Notes: generated from the letters alone by a model not told the origin. A DNA stretch of 21,403 nt from Oscillospiraceae bacterium (GCA_009785015.1 WQXD01000034.1:1-21403); one strand, 5' to 3'; counted from the first letter of the stretch, positions 1 to 7,624 are shown. Made by a program: numbers and translations.

Positions 1-19
1 CCCGCTAACCACAATATAT

Positions 20-202
20 TCAAGTATCTGATGGTAACGCGTAACAAGTTACGGCAATATAAAAAATCACAATCTCCGTACCATTGAGCGGATTAAGCCC
101 CGTAAGACTATCACGTTCCCGAAGTTCGGCAATCGCCGCGACGGTATTGACAAGCCCGGCGGGGAGCATACCGTTTTCCAAAAAAGAATAATCAAAAATC
201 AT
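20..202 (-). pseudogene. Fic-family N-terminal fragment, truncated
   Basis: This is a 60-codon ORF. The start is ATG at 202, with GGAGG at 211-216 about nine bases upstream. The first ~35 residues (MIFDYSFLENGMLPAGLVN, then an AIAEL stretch) resemble the N-terminus of Fic/DOC-family AMP-transferases, which normally run over 250 residues and carry an HPFxxGNGR motif. After about residue 36 the similarity I can recognise is lost and a stop follows, so no catalytic part is encoded here. I read it as a gene remnant cut by a frameshift or recombination near the window edge. It has an intact promoter and ribosome binding site, so a short peptide may still be made. The Fic assignment is from memory of the family and is tentative. 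Confidence 0.4.
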
Positions 203-229
203 CAAAAATAACCTCCGTCTATTATTTAT

Positions 230-301
230 CTGCATATATTATATCAAAAAATATGCAGTAAGTCAATAGATTGGTGCATATAAAATCAAATATTATATGC
301 A
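230..301. promoter_or_regulatory. Two dyads with four TGCATAT half-sites (candidate operators)
   Basis: CTGCATAT (230-237) is mirrored by ATATGCAG (251-258), and TGCATATA (275-282) by TATATGCA (294-301). Both dyads have 8-base arms, with spacers of 13 and 11 bases. The first dyad encloses the -10 element of the minus-strand promoter at 238-266, and the second lies just upstream of its -35. This is the geometry expected for repressor sites. The regulator is unknown and not in the window. Confidence 0.5.
238..266 (-). promoter_or_regulatory. Sigma-A promoter for the Fic-like fragment
   Basis: Read on the minus strand, TTGACT (266-261) is followed after 17 bases by TATAAT (243-238). Transcription would begin near 231, about 29 bases before the ATG at 202. 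Confidence 0.7.
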
Positions 302-364
302 GAAAATTTTAATATTAACACAAAACCGTTAAAAAATAAACGAGACCATTTACGGGGAACAGCG

Positions 365-416
365 AAAAAAAATACAGCAATGGAGATTACAGTTCAGGTA
401 TTGTAATTCCACTGCT
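365..416 (-). terminator. Intrinsic terminator of tRNA-Pro
   Basis: On the minus strand, right after the tRNA 3' end, a long hairpin (arms 402-416 and 376-391, one A/C mismatch and one wobble, ten-base loop) is followed by eight U residues (A tract 365-372 on plus). Confidence 0.75.
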
Positions 417-419
417 ATT

Positions 420-496
420 TGGTCGAGGTGACAGGATTTGAACCTGCGGCCCCGTGGTCCCAAACCACGTGCGCTACCAAACTGCGCCACACCTCG
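420..496 (-). tRNA. tRNA-Pro (anticodon TGG)
   Basis: The minus strand folds as a full cloverleaf. The acceptor stem CGAGGTG/CACCTCG (490-496 with 424-430) is perfect, the D arm reads GCGCAGTTTGGTAGCGC, the anticodon loop TTTGGGA carries TGG, and the T arm contains GGTTCAAATCC. The CCA end is encoded (420-422). The gene has its own promoter and terminator, so it is a single-tRNA transcript. Confidence 0.96.
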
Positions 497-513
497 TAAA
501 ATGTCCACGTTCC

Positions 514-542
514 ATTATATCACGAAAATCTCCAAAAGTCAA
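514..542 (-). promoter_or_regulatory. Sigma-A promoter of tRNA-Pro
   Basis: The minus strand reads TTGACT (542-537), 17 bases, TATAAT (519-514). The predicted start lies about 10 bases before the tRNA 5' end at 496. It sits just past the stop of the upstream DD-peptidase gene. Confidence 0.8.
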
Positions 543-558
543 TGGGGTGCAAAAAAAA

Positions 559-1953
559 TCAATAAAATCTTCTCTGTTCTTTTTTGCTTTTGCGGACAAG
601 CCGTATAACCACAACAATCGCGGAGACGATGATGAGTATGACCACACTCGCCCCGAACCACTTTCCCGAAACTATGTTTTTTATATAGTCTATCACATGC
701 AAAACATAGCTGCTCTCAATTTCGGAAAGCGACAAAAGCCCCGCGCTCCCCACTTCCTCCCCGTTGTATAAAAAGGTGATTTTGCCGAGCTGCTGGCCTT
801 TTTCTATCGGCGCGACAAGCTCGTCCTCGAATATGTCGACCACTCTTTCGATTTCTTTATCTATGTCCACATTCTGCGGCAGCAGCACCGATACTTCCCT
901 GTCGGGGCAAAGGGTGACTTCGTCGCTGTTGGCGGCAAGCCTCACTTTCACGGTTTTTACAACCTCTTTCGTTTTCAGCAGCGTTTTATAGCCGTACAGC
1001 GAAAAGGCCCACTCGAACAAATCCTTCGCATCGCCGAAACAGTTGATCCGATAGGAGTCGCTTCCGGGAACGGGGGTCGCTGCGGATTTCATCACAACGC
1101 AGAGATACGACAATTCGTTTTGCTGCGCCACACTGGTCAGGCAGTCCCCGCCCTCTTCGGTGGAACCGTAATTTATTCCCCGGGCGTATTCGTAGTAATA
1201 CTGCGGATGGTCCCCCTTCAAAACGAAATGGTTGCGGTTGGGCAAGGGGCGCGCCTCGCGGTATTTGTTGGTGGGCGGGATATCGTATCTGGGCGAAGAG
1301 GTGATATCCATGATTATCTGTGTTTTGCTGGCGTGAAAGGCGATCTTTGCCATGTCCGAGACCGTAGTGTGCATATCCGGCGAATCCAAGCCGGTCGGGT
1401 TGATAAAAACAGTATCCGTGCAGCCGAGCTCAACCGCTTTTTTGTTCATCATAACCACAAAATCCGTGACGCTCCCCGCCGTGTATTCCGCCAGAGCGAG
1501 GGCCGCGTCGTTTACCCCCCGCAAAAGCAAAGCGTTTAATAGGTCCCAAACGGTAAAAACCTCCTCAAGGCTCATGCGCTGGGTCAGCAGGTTCCCGGAG
1601 GCATAATCGATCACATATTTTGAAATAACCACTTCGCTTTGCAGGTTGGCGACATTTTCGAGCACGATGATGGCAGTCATCATTTTTACGGTCGAAGCGG
1701 GATACAGAATTTTATCGATATTTTTTTCATATATCACTTTCCCCGTGCCGGCGTCCAGCAGTATGGCGGCGGCGGCGGTGACGTCGGGCGGCGGCGGCAG
1801 CTTTTCGGTATCTTTCATATGGACTTTTATGTCGTTTTCCGAGGTGTCGGCGCCTACCGCGCAAATTACCGCAGCCGGCCAGATTGATAAAACGCACAAT
1901 ATCACCGGCAGCACAATATTTATTATTTTTTTGAGTGACTTTTTTGCCGTCAT
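559..1953 (-). CDS. S11-family D-Ala-D-Ala carboxypeptidase homologue with degenerate active site
   Basis: The product has 464 residues: a signal/membrane segment at about 10-35, an S11 (PBP5/DacF-type) peptidase domain at about 58-290, a C-terminal accessory region, and a final membrane helix (about 430-455) ending in a basic tail. PBP5-type enzymes trim the terminal D-Ala from peptidoglycan stem peptides outside the membrane. The first catalytic motif is intact (S87-T-V-K90). The second, normally SxN, reads G146-V-N148, and the third, normally KTG, reads N261-Y-G263. The surrounding family context (ALLLRGVNDAALALAE; GSTEEGGDCL) aligns well, so these are substitutions within a real homologue and not a misreading. 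It is therefore probably impaired as a carboxypeptidase, or it binds without turnover. A clear promoter precedes it; the ribosome binding site is weak (AGAGAT). Confidence 0.85.
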   Translation of the reverse strand: MTAKKSLKKIINIVLPVILCVLSIWPAAVICAVGADTSENDIKVHMKDTEKLPPPPDVTAAAAILLDAGTGKVIYEKNIDKILYPASTVKMMTAIIVLENVANLQSEVVISKYVIDYASGNLLTQRMSLEEVFTVWDLLNALLLRGVNDAALALAEYTAGSVTDFVVMMNKKAVELGCTDTVFINPTGLDSPDMHTTVSDMAKIAFHASKTQIIMDITSSPRYDIPPTNKYREARPLPNRNHFVLKGDHPQYYYEYARGINYGSTEEGGDCLTSVAQQNELSYLCVVMKSAATPVPGSDSYRINCFGDAKDLFEWAFSLYGYKTLLKTKEVVKTVKVRLAANSDEVTLCPDREVSVLLPQNVDIDKEIERVVDIFEDELVAPIEKGQQLGKITFLYNGEEVGSAGLLSLSEIESSYVLHVIDYIKNIVSGKWFGASVVILIIVSAIVVVIRLVRKSKKEQRRFY

Positions 1954-1991
1954 TATTTTATCTCTTTCACTTTCAAATTATCTTCTTTGTT

Positions 1992-2020
1992 ATTTTATCA
2001 TTGTTTTTGGCGTTTGTCAA
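1992..2020 (-). promoter_or_regulatory. Sigma-A promoter of the S11 peptidase gene
   Basis: The minus strand reads TTGACA (2020-2015), 17 bases, TAAAAT (1997-1992). The start codon at 1953 lies about 38 bases from the -10. Confidence 0.75.
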
Positions 2021-2066
2021 CAGGAGTTTTCGGCAATTTTTAAAAATAACCAAAAAACACAAAACA

Positions 2067-2098
2067 GCAGATAAAACTTACTTAAGAGTTTTATCTGC
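2067..2098 (-). terminator. Terminator downstream of 5S rRNA
   Basis: A perfect 12-bp inverted repeat (GCAGATAAAACT with AGTTTTATCTGC) has an 8-base loop. On the minus strand it comes 35 bases after the 5S 3' end and is followed by a T-rich run (TGTTTTGTGTTTTTT). It separates the 5S unit from the peptidase promoter. Confidence 0.75.
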
Positions 2099-2132
2099 TT
2101 TTCCCGTACACCCTATTGGGTTATACGGACAT

Positions 2133-2248
<116 letters not shown>

Positions 2249-2281
2249 TCGCGTTTTGCTGTTTTTTCTGGAATAGAAGAT

Positions 2282-2310
2282 ATTATACCAGAACGGGAAC
2301 CGGTTGTCAA
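2282..2310 (-). promoter_or_regulatory. Consensus sigma-A promoter of 5S rRNA
   Basis: On the minus strand TTGACA (2310-2305) and TATAAT (2287-2282) are both exact consensus with a 17-base spacer. Transcription would begin near 2275, leaving a short 5' extension to be trimmed from the 5S precursor. Confidence 0.85.
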
Positions 2311-2375
2311 GGGGTTTTTAAAAATTTTTTTATTTTTTTTAATTTTTGTTATTTTGGCCAATTTTTCATGATTGA

Positions 2376-2404
2376 TTGACAAATTTATGTGCATATAGTA
2401 TAAT
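2376..2404 (+). promoter_or_regulatory. Consensus sigma-A promoter of the small membrane protein gene
   Basis: TTGACA (2376-2381), 17 bases, TATAAT (2399-2404), both exact. It is divergent from the 5S promoter 66 bases away and lies 43 bases before the ATG at 2447. Confidence 0.85.
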
Positions 2405-2446
2405 GTATTTACAGGCCACAGCGCGAACTAAGGAGGGGTGGATCAA

Positions 2447-2914
2447 ATGTTTGACTTTAAATTTAACCTTGCGGCAATCAAAATCCTGCTCATTTTGATA
2501 ATCGCCGTTTTCTTTACGCCGTTCTTTTTTGTTTCGTGCGGCGAGGGCGATGCCGGGGCGAGTTTCAGCGGATTTGAAATCTCGGCGGGCAAAGACATAG
2601 GCCAGTACCATCAGGAGGGGACCCCTTTCGGATTCGCGCTTGTTGTTTTGCCCGCCGGTTTGCTGATACTTTCTTTTTTGACCCGCAGAAGCGCCGCAAT
2701 ATACAATATTTGCAGGTACTTGTTTTTCATCGCGCCCATATTCGACGTTTTCGCGGTTTTCATAATATGGCGCGCCTTCGGGGCGGTCGCCTCCAGAAAA
2801 CTCGAAGCGATTCCCGTGATAATCGGGTTAAAGCCCGGATTCGCGCTGTATATTTTCTTTAATGCGGCGCTTTTTGCCATGGCGGTGGTCAATTATTTCA
2901 AAGGGCAGAAATAG
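2447..2914 (+). CDS. Small multi-pass membrane protein, unknown function
   Basis: The product has 155 residues with about four hydrophobic segments (roughly residues 10-27, 62-78, 89-107 and 128-148). The soluble loop after the first helix starts with a single Cys (FVSCGEG). I do not recognise the family. I chose the ATG at 2447 because AAGGAGG at 2430-2436 lies 10 bases upstream; an in-frame GTG at 2438 is too close to that site. A consensus promoter drives it as a single gene. It converges with the UroD-like gene, with only 13 bases between the two stops. Confidence 0.75.
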   Translation: MFDFKFNLAAIKILLILIIAVFFTPFFFVSCGEGDAGASFSGFEISAGKDIGQYHQEGTPFGFALVVLPAGLLILSFLTRRSAAIYNICRYLFFIAPIFDVFAVFIIWRAFGAVASRKLEAIPVIIGLKPGFALYIFFNAALFAMAVVNYFKGQK

Positions 2915-2927
2915 GCGAAAGCGGATT

Positions 2928-4010
2928 TTAATATTTGCCGAGTTCAAGCCCCTTTTCGATGAAATATCTGTATGTCTCGTAATCCACCGTTTTGGGAATC
3001 GAATGGTCGGAATGCAAAAAGTACGCGAAACCCTGCTTGACTATGGGGATTTTTGCCTCGAGTTCGGCGTCGATTATTTTTTTGTCGTTTGAATACAGCG
3101 TCCGAACGTCGATGCCGCCCATCAAAGCTATCTTGCCGCCGAAATTTTTGTATATCCTGAGCAGGTCCATCCCCGCCTTGATTTCTATGACCTGCAGGCC
3201 GTCTATGCCCGCCTCGATCATATACGGGAGCAAAGGCTCTATAAACCCGCACGAATGCATCATCACTTTGAGGCCTTTGCTGTGCGCGTAATCCATTGTG
3301 GCCTTGTGGTTGGGCATTATGAATTTTTTGTACATATCGGGCGACATAAACGGCGCGCCCTTGAAGCCCATGTCTTCATATATGAACATGCCGTCCGGCA
3401 GCCCCTCTTTTTCAAATATGATCTCCCACATGCCTATCATCGCCTTTGTGTACGTGGCGCCCATATCCGAAATCCACTCCGGGTCGTCGATCATACCCAT
3501 CAGCATGTTCTCATGGCCGCACAGATCCTTCATGATTTCGAAGATGTGCGCCCCCGACCACATGAAATACCTGCCTTGCTCGGCGGCGTATTTTTTTGTG
3601 TTCCTGTAGCCTTCGAAGCCTATCCTCTTGGGGTCGGCGAATATGTTGGGTTTTATCAGCTCCTCCCATTTTTCGCGGCAGTTCACCGTAAACCCTATGT
3701 GTTCCGGGGTGGTGTCATGCTTTTTATGGCGGCGCATGATCGCGTAATTCTGATCTTTTGTGGTTATTGTGTCCTCATCCTCGGCCACCACCACGGGGGT
3801 AAAATTCATATCCCCCGCGAAATTGAGCCAGCCAGCCCCCATTATGTCATAGCCAAAATGCAGGTTGAAGTCCGTTCCCTCCGGGATCTTGCCTTTTGCG
3901 TGCCATTCTTTGTACGTGTCGCCCCAAAAGTGCTCATACAGGCCTATCCTGTCGGGTTTCTTGTGGTCAAAAAGAAGTTTTGTGCGCTCCAAACCGGTGA
4001 GTTCAGCCAT
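2928..4010 (-). CDS. Uroporphyrinogen decarboxylase-like methyltransferase family protein
   Basis: The 360-residue product belongs to the UroD/MtaA/CmuA fold. The typical N-terminal signature (ERTKLLFDHKKPDRIGLYEH) and the strand ending in MMHSCGFIEPLLPYMIEAG are visible. The H252-S-C254 pair fits the metal-site start (HxC) of cobamide-dependent methyltransferases of this family, rather than true heme-pathway HemE, which lacks it. No corrinoid protein or reductive activase gene lies nearby, so the methyl donor and acceptor are unknown. The start is ATG at 4010, with GGAGG ten bases upstream. A 17-spaced promoter and a 19-bp palindrome precede it, suggesting specific regulation. Confidence 0.85.
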   Translation of the reverse strand: MAELTGLERTKLLFDHKKPDRIGLYEHFWGDTYKEWHAKGKIPEGTDFNLHFGYDIMGAGWLNFAGDMNFTPVVVAEDEDTITTKDQNYAIMRRHKKHDTTPEHIGFTVNCREKWEELIKPNIFADPKRIGFEGYRNTKKYAAEQGRYFMWSGAHIFEIMKDLCGHENMLMGMIDDPEWISDMGATYTKAMIGMWEIIFEKEGLPDGMFIYEDMGFKGAPFMSPDMYKKFIMPNHKATMDYAHSKGLKVMMHSCGFIEPLLPYMIEAGIDGLQVIEIKAGMDLLRIYKNFGGKIALMGGIDVRTLYSNDKKIIDAELEAKIPIVKQGFAYFLHSDHSIPKTVDYETYRYFIEKGLELGKY

Positions 4011-4033
4011 TTTAAAATACCTCCGTAATGAAT

Positions 4034-4052
4034 TAGTTTGATTTACAAACTA
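4034..4052. promoter_or_regulatory. 19-bp palindromic operator candidate
   Basis: TAGTTTG-ATTTA-CAAACTA on plus is a perfect 7-base dyad with a 5-base centre. It abuts the -10 of the minus-strand promoter, covering the transcription start of the UroD-like gene. A bound repressor would block initiation. The regulator is unknown. Confidence 0.5.
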
Positions 4053-4080
4053 TTATATCATCAAAATTTACCCGCGTCAA
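4052..4080 (-). promoter_or_regulatory. Sigma-A promoter of the UroD-like gene
   Basis: The minus strand reads TTGACG (4080-4075), 17 bases, TATAAT (4057-4052). Confidence 0.75.
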
Positions 4081-4183
4081 TACAAATTATTATATATTTA
4101 TTGTTTATTTTTTCATATTTATGGCGTATATTTTATATATACGGTTTAATTTTCAATTATATTAAATAAACGGAGATATGCCT

Positions 4184-4966
4184 GTGAAAAAAATTTTGGA
4201 GCTTTTTGTCTGGTTTTTAAAATTCGGAATTGTGAAACCCCGCGACGAATACAATACGCACGATCATATACGGGGACATTTTTGCCCCAAATACATCCCC
4301 GAAAAGGAGCTGGACGAAAAAGAGCAGCTGCTGCGGGACACCCCCGGGCCCTCGGGTATAAAGTACGCGTATTATGTGGGATACAGGGTCGCCGGGATAC
4401 CGGGGGCGGTCTTGGCCATTGTCGCGCTGGCTGCTCCGGTTATCACAGTGGCGCTGCTGTTTGTGTATTTGTACGAACCTTTTATGAGTATCCGGCTGTT
4501 TGGCTTATCCGTGGGCCAAAACGTCTTCAACGGAATGCATGCCGCCGCCCTCGGACTCATCATCGCGCATTTGTACAAGATAATATATTTTAACTCAGTG
4601 AGGCGAAAAGCGCTTGTTTTTATCCTGCCGTCGGCGGTCTTCTTCATTTTTTTTGCCGATATCGTGAACTTGAACAACGCCGCGCTGATGCCGGTATATA
4701 TATCGGCGGTGATCATTTTCGGGGCTGTTTCCGGTTTTATACATATCAAGGCAACAGCTTACCGTAAAAAACACCCGAAACAACTCGACCCTTACAGCAA
4801 AAAAGCGATCAAGCTCCGCGACCGCCAGCTGAGGGACGAAGAGTGGGATATGGTGGGGTTTATCGACGACGACACCATAAAACGCCGCAAGGAGCAATTG
4901 GAGGAAGAACGCCTGAAACGGATGCAAAGCGATACTATAAACAAAATAAGCGACGGGAAGGAGTGA
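4184..4966 (+). CDS. CHR (chromate-type) transporter half, first subunit
   Basis: The product has about 260 residues. The CHR-domain signature DTPGPSG, followed by YYVGYRVAGIPGA, begins near residue 53, and four to five membrane helices follow to about residue 190. A charged cytoplasmic tail of ~65 residues, rich in K/R/E and probably helical, is not part of standard short CHR proteins. The usual SFGGG motif at the N-terminal helix is absent: the position reads KFGIVKPRDEY, then a soluble insert. It pairs with the next gene, which shows the opposite loss. CHR proteins export chromate or related anions, but the substrate here is unknown. A GTG at 4184 suits the GGAG at 4172-4175 (8 bases away) better than the in-frame ATG at 4178. 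Confidence 0.75.
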   Translation: MKKILELFVWFLKFGIVKPRDEYNTHDHIRGHFCPKYIPEKELDEKEQLLRDTPGPSGIKYAYYVGYRVAGIPGAVLAIVALAAPVITVALLFVYLYEPFMSIRLFGLSVGQNVFNGMHAAALGLIIAHLYKIIYFNSVRRKALVFILPSAVFFIFFADIVNLNNAALMPVYISAVIIFGAVSGFIHIKATAYRKKHPKQLDPYSKKAIKLRDRQLRDEEWDMVGFIDDDTIKRRKEQLEEERLKRMQSDTINKISDGKE

Positions 4967-4975
4967 TTTTGCGGT

Positions 4976-5527
4976 ATGATAGTCAATTTTTTAAACTATG
5001 TATTGGTGATGCTGCTCGCGGGGGCGGGCAGTTTCGGCGGCGGAATCGGCGGGGTGAACATCATGAAGGAGTTCGCCGTCAACAAATGGGCGTTTTCGGC
5101 GGATGCGACCGGGGTTGTGATGGACGAGATTTTGAATGTCGCCTCTTTCGCGCAGCATAACGGCTATGCGCAGGGCATCACGCTCGCGGCGTACTTGGGA
5201 ACCAAAACCGAACTCGGTGTGCTCGGGGCGGTTCTCGGAGTTGTCGCCTTCATACTTCCCTCCGTTTTGATCGTGATCGTCATTTTGAACATAGGGGCGA
5301 AACTGTACAAAAGCCAAATGTTCAAGTATTCGATAAATTACATGAACCTGTTCGCCGCGGGGCTTTTGTGCATGTTCTTATGGAATTATGTGATAACCAT
5401 AATCAACATAGACCTGATATATCCGCTGCTGGCCGGGCTGGCGTGTTTTGTGCATATATATTTCAATATAAACCCGGCTCTCATAATTTTGGGCGGGGCG
5501 ATAATCGGGGCGGTCTGGCGCGCCTGA
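4976..5527 (+). CDS. CHR (chromate-type) transporter half, second subunit
   Basis: The 183-residue, mostly hydrophobic product has the short-chain CHR layout. The N-terminal helix carries S19-F-G-G-G23, then a conserved-looking EFAVNKWAFS turn. Where the family has PGP (as in xxATPGPIA) this protein reads SFAQHNGYAQG, so that motif is lost. It starts nine bases after the previous stop; the ribosome binding site AAGGAG (4958-4963) lies inside the end of the first gene, so the two are cotranscribed and probably form a heterodimer. I see no obvious terminator before the convergent ABC operon. Confidence 0.75.
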   Translation: MIVNFLNYVLVMLLAGAGSFGGGIGGVNIMKEFAVNKWAFSADATGVVMDEILNVASFAQHNGYAQGITLAAYLGTKTELGVLGAVLGVVAFILPSVLIVIVILNIGAKLYKSQMFKYSINYMNLFAAGLLCMFLWNYVITIINIDLIYPLLAGLACFVHIYFNINPALIILGGAIIGAVWRA

Positions 5528-5545
5528 CGCCGGAGGGCAGCCTTT

Positions 5546-5605
5546 TCACTTTATCCACTCTATCTTACAGAAGAGCGGATTTCCGGTTTTGAGCATTTTT
5601 TTCAT
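5546..5605 (-). CDS. 19-residue ORF translationally coupled to the ABC permease
   Basis: The peptide MKKMLKTGNPLFCKIEWIK begins at ATG 5605, whose last bases overlap the permease stop as ATGA. The same overlap joins the three preceding operon genes. An AGGAA lies just upstream. It may be a real small peptide, or the leftover start of a fourth gene such as a second permease (the basic, amphipathic start followed by a Trp resembles ABC-2 permease N-termini). Its length alone gives no function. Confidence 0.4.
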   Translation of the reverse strand: MKKMLKTGNPLFCKIEWIK

Positions 5606-6384
5606 AATTCCTGCCTGCCAAATATCATGACGCCAAAAACCGTAAAAAACGCCGAACACAGCGCCGCCGCGGCGATATTCGGCCCCAGGTCCCCCAAACT
5701 CGCCGCCCCCGTTATTATCCCGAAATTGTCTATGCCGGAGGGCATATACCCGCCCGCTTCCGGGACGGCGGCCGCGATGCTGAAAGCCATGAAAATCCCG
5801 AACGCCAAAAACGTGGCCGAAGTGACATTTTTCGCGCAAACGCTCGAAAACAAAACGAGCGCGAGTATAAATATCAGATACAAAAAAAGCAGCGAAAAAA
5901 ACAATATCACACTGCCAAATTCCACCAAACCGTCTTCGAATAAAAACATCGTATAAAACATCTGCGCCCCCATCGCGAGCCCCAGGGACACAAACAAAAG
6001 AAGCGCGGACGCGGCGAATTTGGAGAGTATGAACTGCGTCCTCGAAATATTTTTGGTGAGTATATAGGATGCGGTGTTTTTCGCTTTTTCGTTTGCCACA
6101 AGCCCCGCGAACACGATGATCGCCGCCGGCAGGCCAAGCGTGTTGAAGTTGCTGAAAAACTGGGCGTAGCTGTCCTGGGAATTGGGGGGATAGTTTATGC
6201 CCATCGCCGCCATCTGTTCGGGCGAAATGTCGAGATTTGCCATCTTCAAAATTTCCGGGGTGAGCTTGGCGATGAGCGGCGAGCTTATCCCCACCACCAA
6301 AAATATGGCTGCCAGAACGACCCCTTTGACTGTTTTTATGAGTTCCGTCAGCTCTTTTTTGAAAAATACGACAAAACCGTTCAT
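5602..6384 (-). CDS. ABC-2 type transporter permease (YxlG-like)
   Basis: The 260-residue product has six hydrophobic segments, starting with a cytoplasmic FFKKELTELIKT segment and a first helix at about residues 20-38. A long extracytoplasmic loop follows (about 45-80), then paired helices typical of ABC2 membrane domains. It overlaps the ATPase gene by ATGA at 6381-6384, so the two are translated together and assemble into an exporter. The arrangement PLDc_N protein, ATPase, permease matches yxlE-yxlF-yxlG of the Bacillus subtilis sigY operon (known from that organism). No sigma factor or anti-sigma gene is present here. The substrate is unknown; bacteriocin or lipid-type export or immunity is possible. 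Confidence 0.8.
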   Translation of the reverse strand: MNGFVVFFKKELTELIKTVKGVVLAAIFLVVGISSPLIAKLTPEILKMANLDISPEQMAAMGINYPPNSQDSYAQFFSNFNTLGLPAAIIVFAGLVANEKAKNTASYILTKNISRTQFILSKFAASALLLFVSLGLAMGAQMFYTMFLFEDGLVEFGSVILFFSLLFLYLIFILALVLFSSVCAKNVTSATFLAFGIFMAFSIAAAVPEAGGYMPSGIDNFGIITGAASLGDLGPNIAAAALCSAFFTVFGVMIFGRQEL

Positions 6385-7376
6385 CGGATTCCCCCCTTTT
6401 CTTCCGGAGCTTTGGAAGTCGCGGATATGAATATATCCTCGAGGTCCGCGTCCTCAAATTCGAATTTTATCAGCGAAAGATTGTTTTCATATATCATTTT
6501 CGGTATGACTTCGCCGGCTTTTTTCCTGTCCGAGGTTTTGAGCCTGATTTTTACGGTATCCTCCCTTTTGCAGTCTACGGCGTTTACGCAGTCCAATTTT
6601 TGCGCCTCCGCGAAAAATTTTTCGCAGAGCCCGCCGCCGTCCGCCAAAAGCTCGATGTGCAGGGATTCGCATAGCCCCGAATATTCGGCTTTTATATCGT
6701 TTATCCCTCCCTCGAGTGCCAGCGAGCCCTTTTCTATCAGCGCTATGCGGTCGCAGACCCTTTCCGCGTCGTTTAATATATGCGTCGAAAACACGATTGT
6801 GTGCCTGCCCCGCAGCGAATTCATTATGCTTATGGTTTCTTTCCTGCCTATGGGGTCGAGGGCCGAAGTGGGCTCGTCGAGCATGATCAGTTCCGGCGAA
6901 TTCAGCAGGGCCGCGGCGATCCCGAGTTTTTGCTTCATGCCGCGTGAAAACGCGGATATCTTGGTTTGCAGCCTTTTTTTATCGAAATTTATCAATTCGA
7001 ATATTTCCCCGATTCTGCCTTTTATCTCGCTGTCGCTCATTTTGTACAGCCTGCCGCACAAAAACAGATATTGCCTGGCGGTCATAAAAGAGTAAAACTC
7101 GGGCACGTCGGGGAGATAACCGATGTTTTTATAACCGAACGGCTTTCCGAACTCCATTTTTTCGCCGTAGATGCGGATCTCCCCGGCAGTCGGGCGGCAG
7201 AGCCCCGCGATCATTTTCAGCGCGGTGGTCTTCCCTGCCCCGTTTCTGCCCAAAAACCCGTAGACCGACCCGTGGGGAATCACAAGGTCCAAGTTGTTTA
7301 CGGCGACTTGGCTCTTTTTTCCGCCGGAGACAAAAATTTTCGTGAGGCCGGCAAGCTCAAGTGCATACTCCCTCAT
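6381..7376 (-). CDS. ABC transporter ATP-binding protein (YxlF-like)
   Basis: The 331-residue product is the ATPase of the exporter. Walker A is G43-RNGAGKT-T51, the signature is S-RGMKQ at about 144-149 (a common variant of LSGGQ), Walker B is LIMLDE at 163-168, and the H-loop histidine is H199. The C-terminal ~100 residues are the accessory domain found in BcrA/YxlF-type ATPases. It overlaps its upstream and downstream neighbours by ATGA, indicating tight translational coupling in the four- or five-gene operon. Confidence 0.92.
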   Translation of the reverse strand: MREYALELAGLTKIFVSGGKKSQVAVNNLDLVIPHGSVYGFLGRNGAGKTTALKMIAGLCRPTAGEIRIYGEKMEFGKPFGYKNIGYLPDVPEFYSFMTARQYLFLCGRLYKMSDSEIKGRIGEIFELINFDKKRLQTKISAFSRGMKQKLGIAAALLNSPELIMLDEPTSALDPIGRKETISIMNSLRGRHTIVFSTHILNDAERVCDRIALIEKGSLALEGGINDIKAEYSGLCESLHIELLADGGGLCEKFFAEAQKLDCVNAVDCKREDTVKIRLKTSDRKKAGEVIPKMIYENNLSLIKFEFEDADLEDIFISATSKAPEEKGGIR

Positions 7377-7597
7377 ATGTCGTCATCCGCCGAATTTTCC
7401 GCCTTGCCGAAGATGATGTACAAAACCGGGCCGATGAATGTGTTCATCAGCACGACAACCAGCAAAATCCAGATAACCGGGCTCAGATTTTTGGTTTTTT
7501 TCTTTTTTTGTATATCAAAAACGCAGAAAATCACAAACCCGAGCTGTATGACAACAAGCGGGATGATAAAGGGTATAAATTTCAAAAAATCATCCAT
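7373..7597 (-). CDS. PLDc_N-domain small membrane protein (YxlE-like)
   Basis: The 74-residue product has two membrane helices (about 8-28 and 40-62) around a basic loop (KKKKTK) and the PLDc_N end motif GPVLYIIFG. It has no phospholipase catalytic domain. In B. subtilis the equivalent YxlE sits with YxlF/YxlG and helps restrain SigY; here it may act as an accessory subunit of the ABC exporter. GAGAGGGA lies seven bases before the ATG. It starts 27 bases after the lipoprotein stop and overlaps the ATPase start. Confidence 0.8.
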   Translation of the reverse strand: MDDFLKFIPFIIPLVVIQLGFVIFCVFDIQKKKKTKNLSPVIWILLVVVLMNTFIGPVLYIIFGKAENSADDDI

Positions 7598-7624
7598 AAG
7601 TTTTCCCTCTCGATCTTTTTTTCA

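Noticed and set aside
3255..4028. 257-codon plus-strand open frame
   Set aside because: It is a shadow of the UroD-like gene on the other strand, with no ribosome binding site or recognisable domain.
5546..6457. 303-codon minus-strand open frame
   Set aside because: It lies in another frame of the permease gene and has Arg/Gly/His-rich composition typical of a shadow; only its last 20 codons (from ATG 5605) follow a coupled start.
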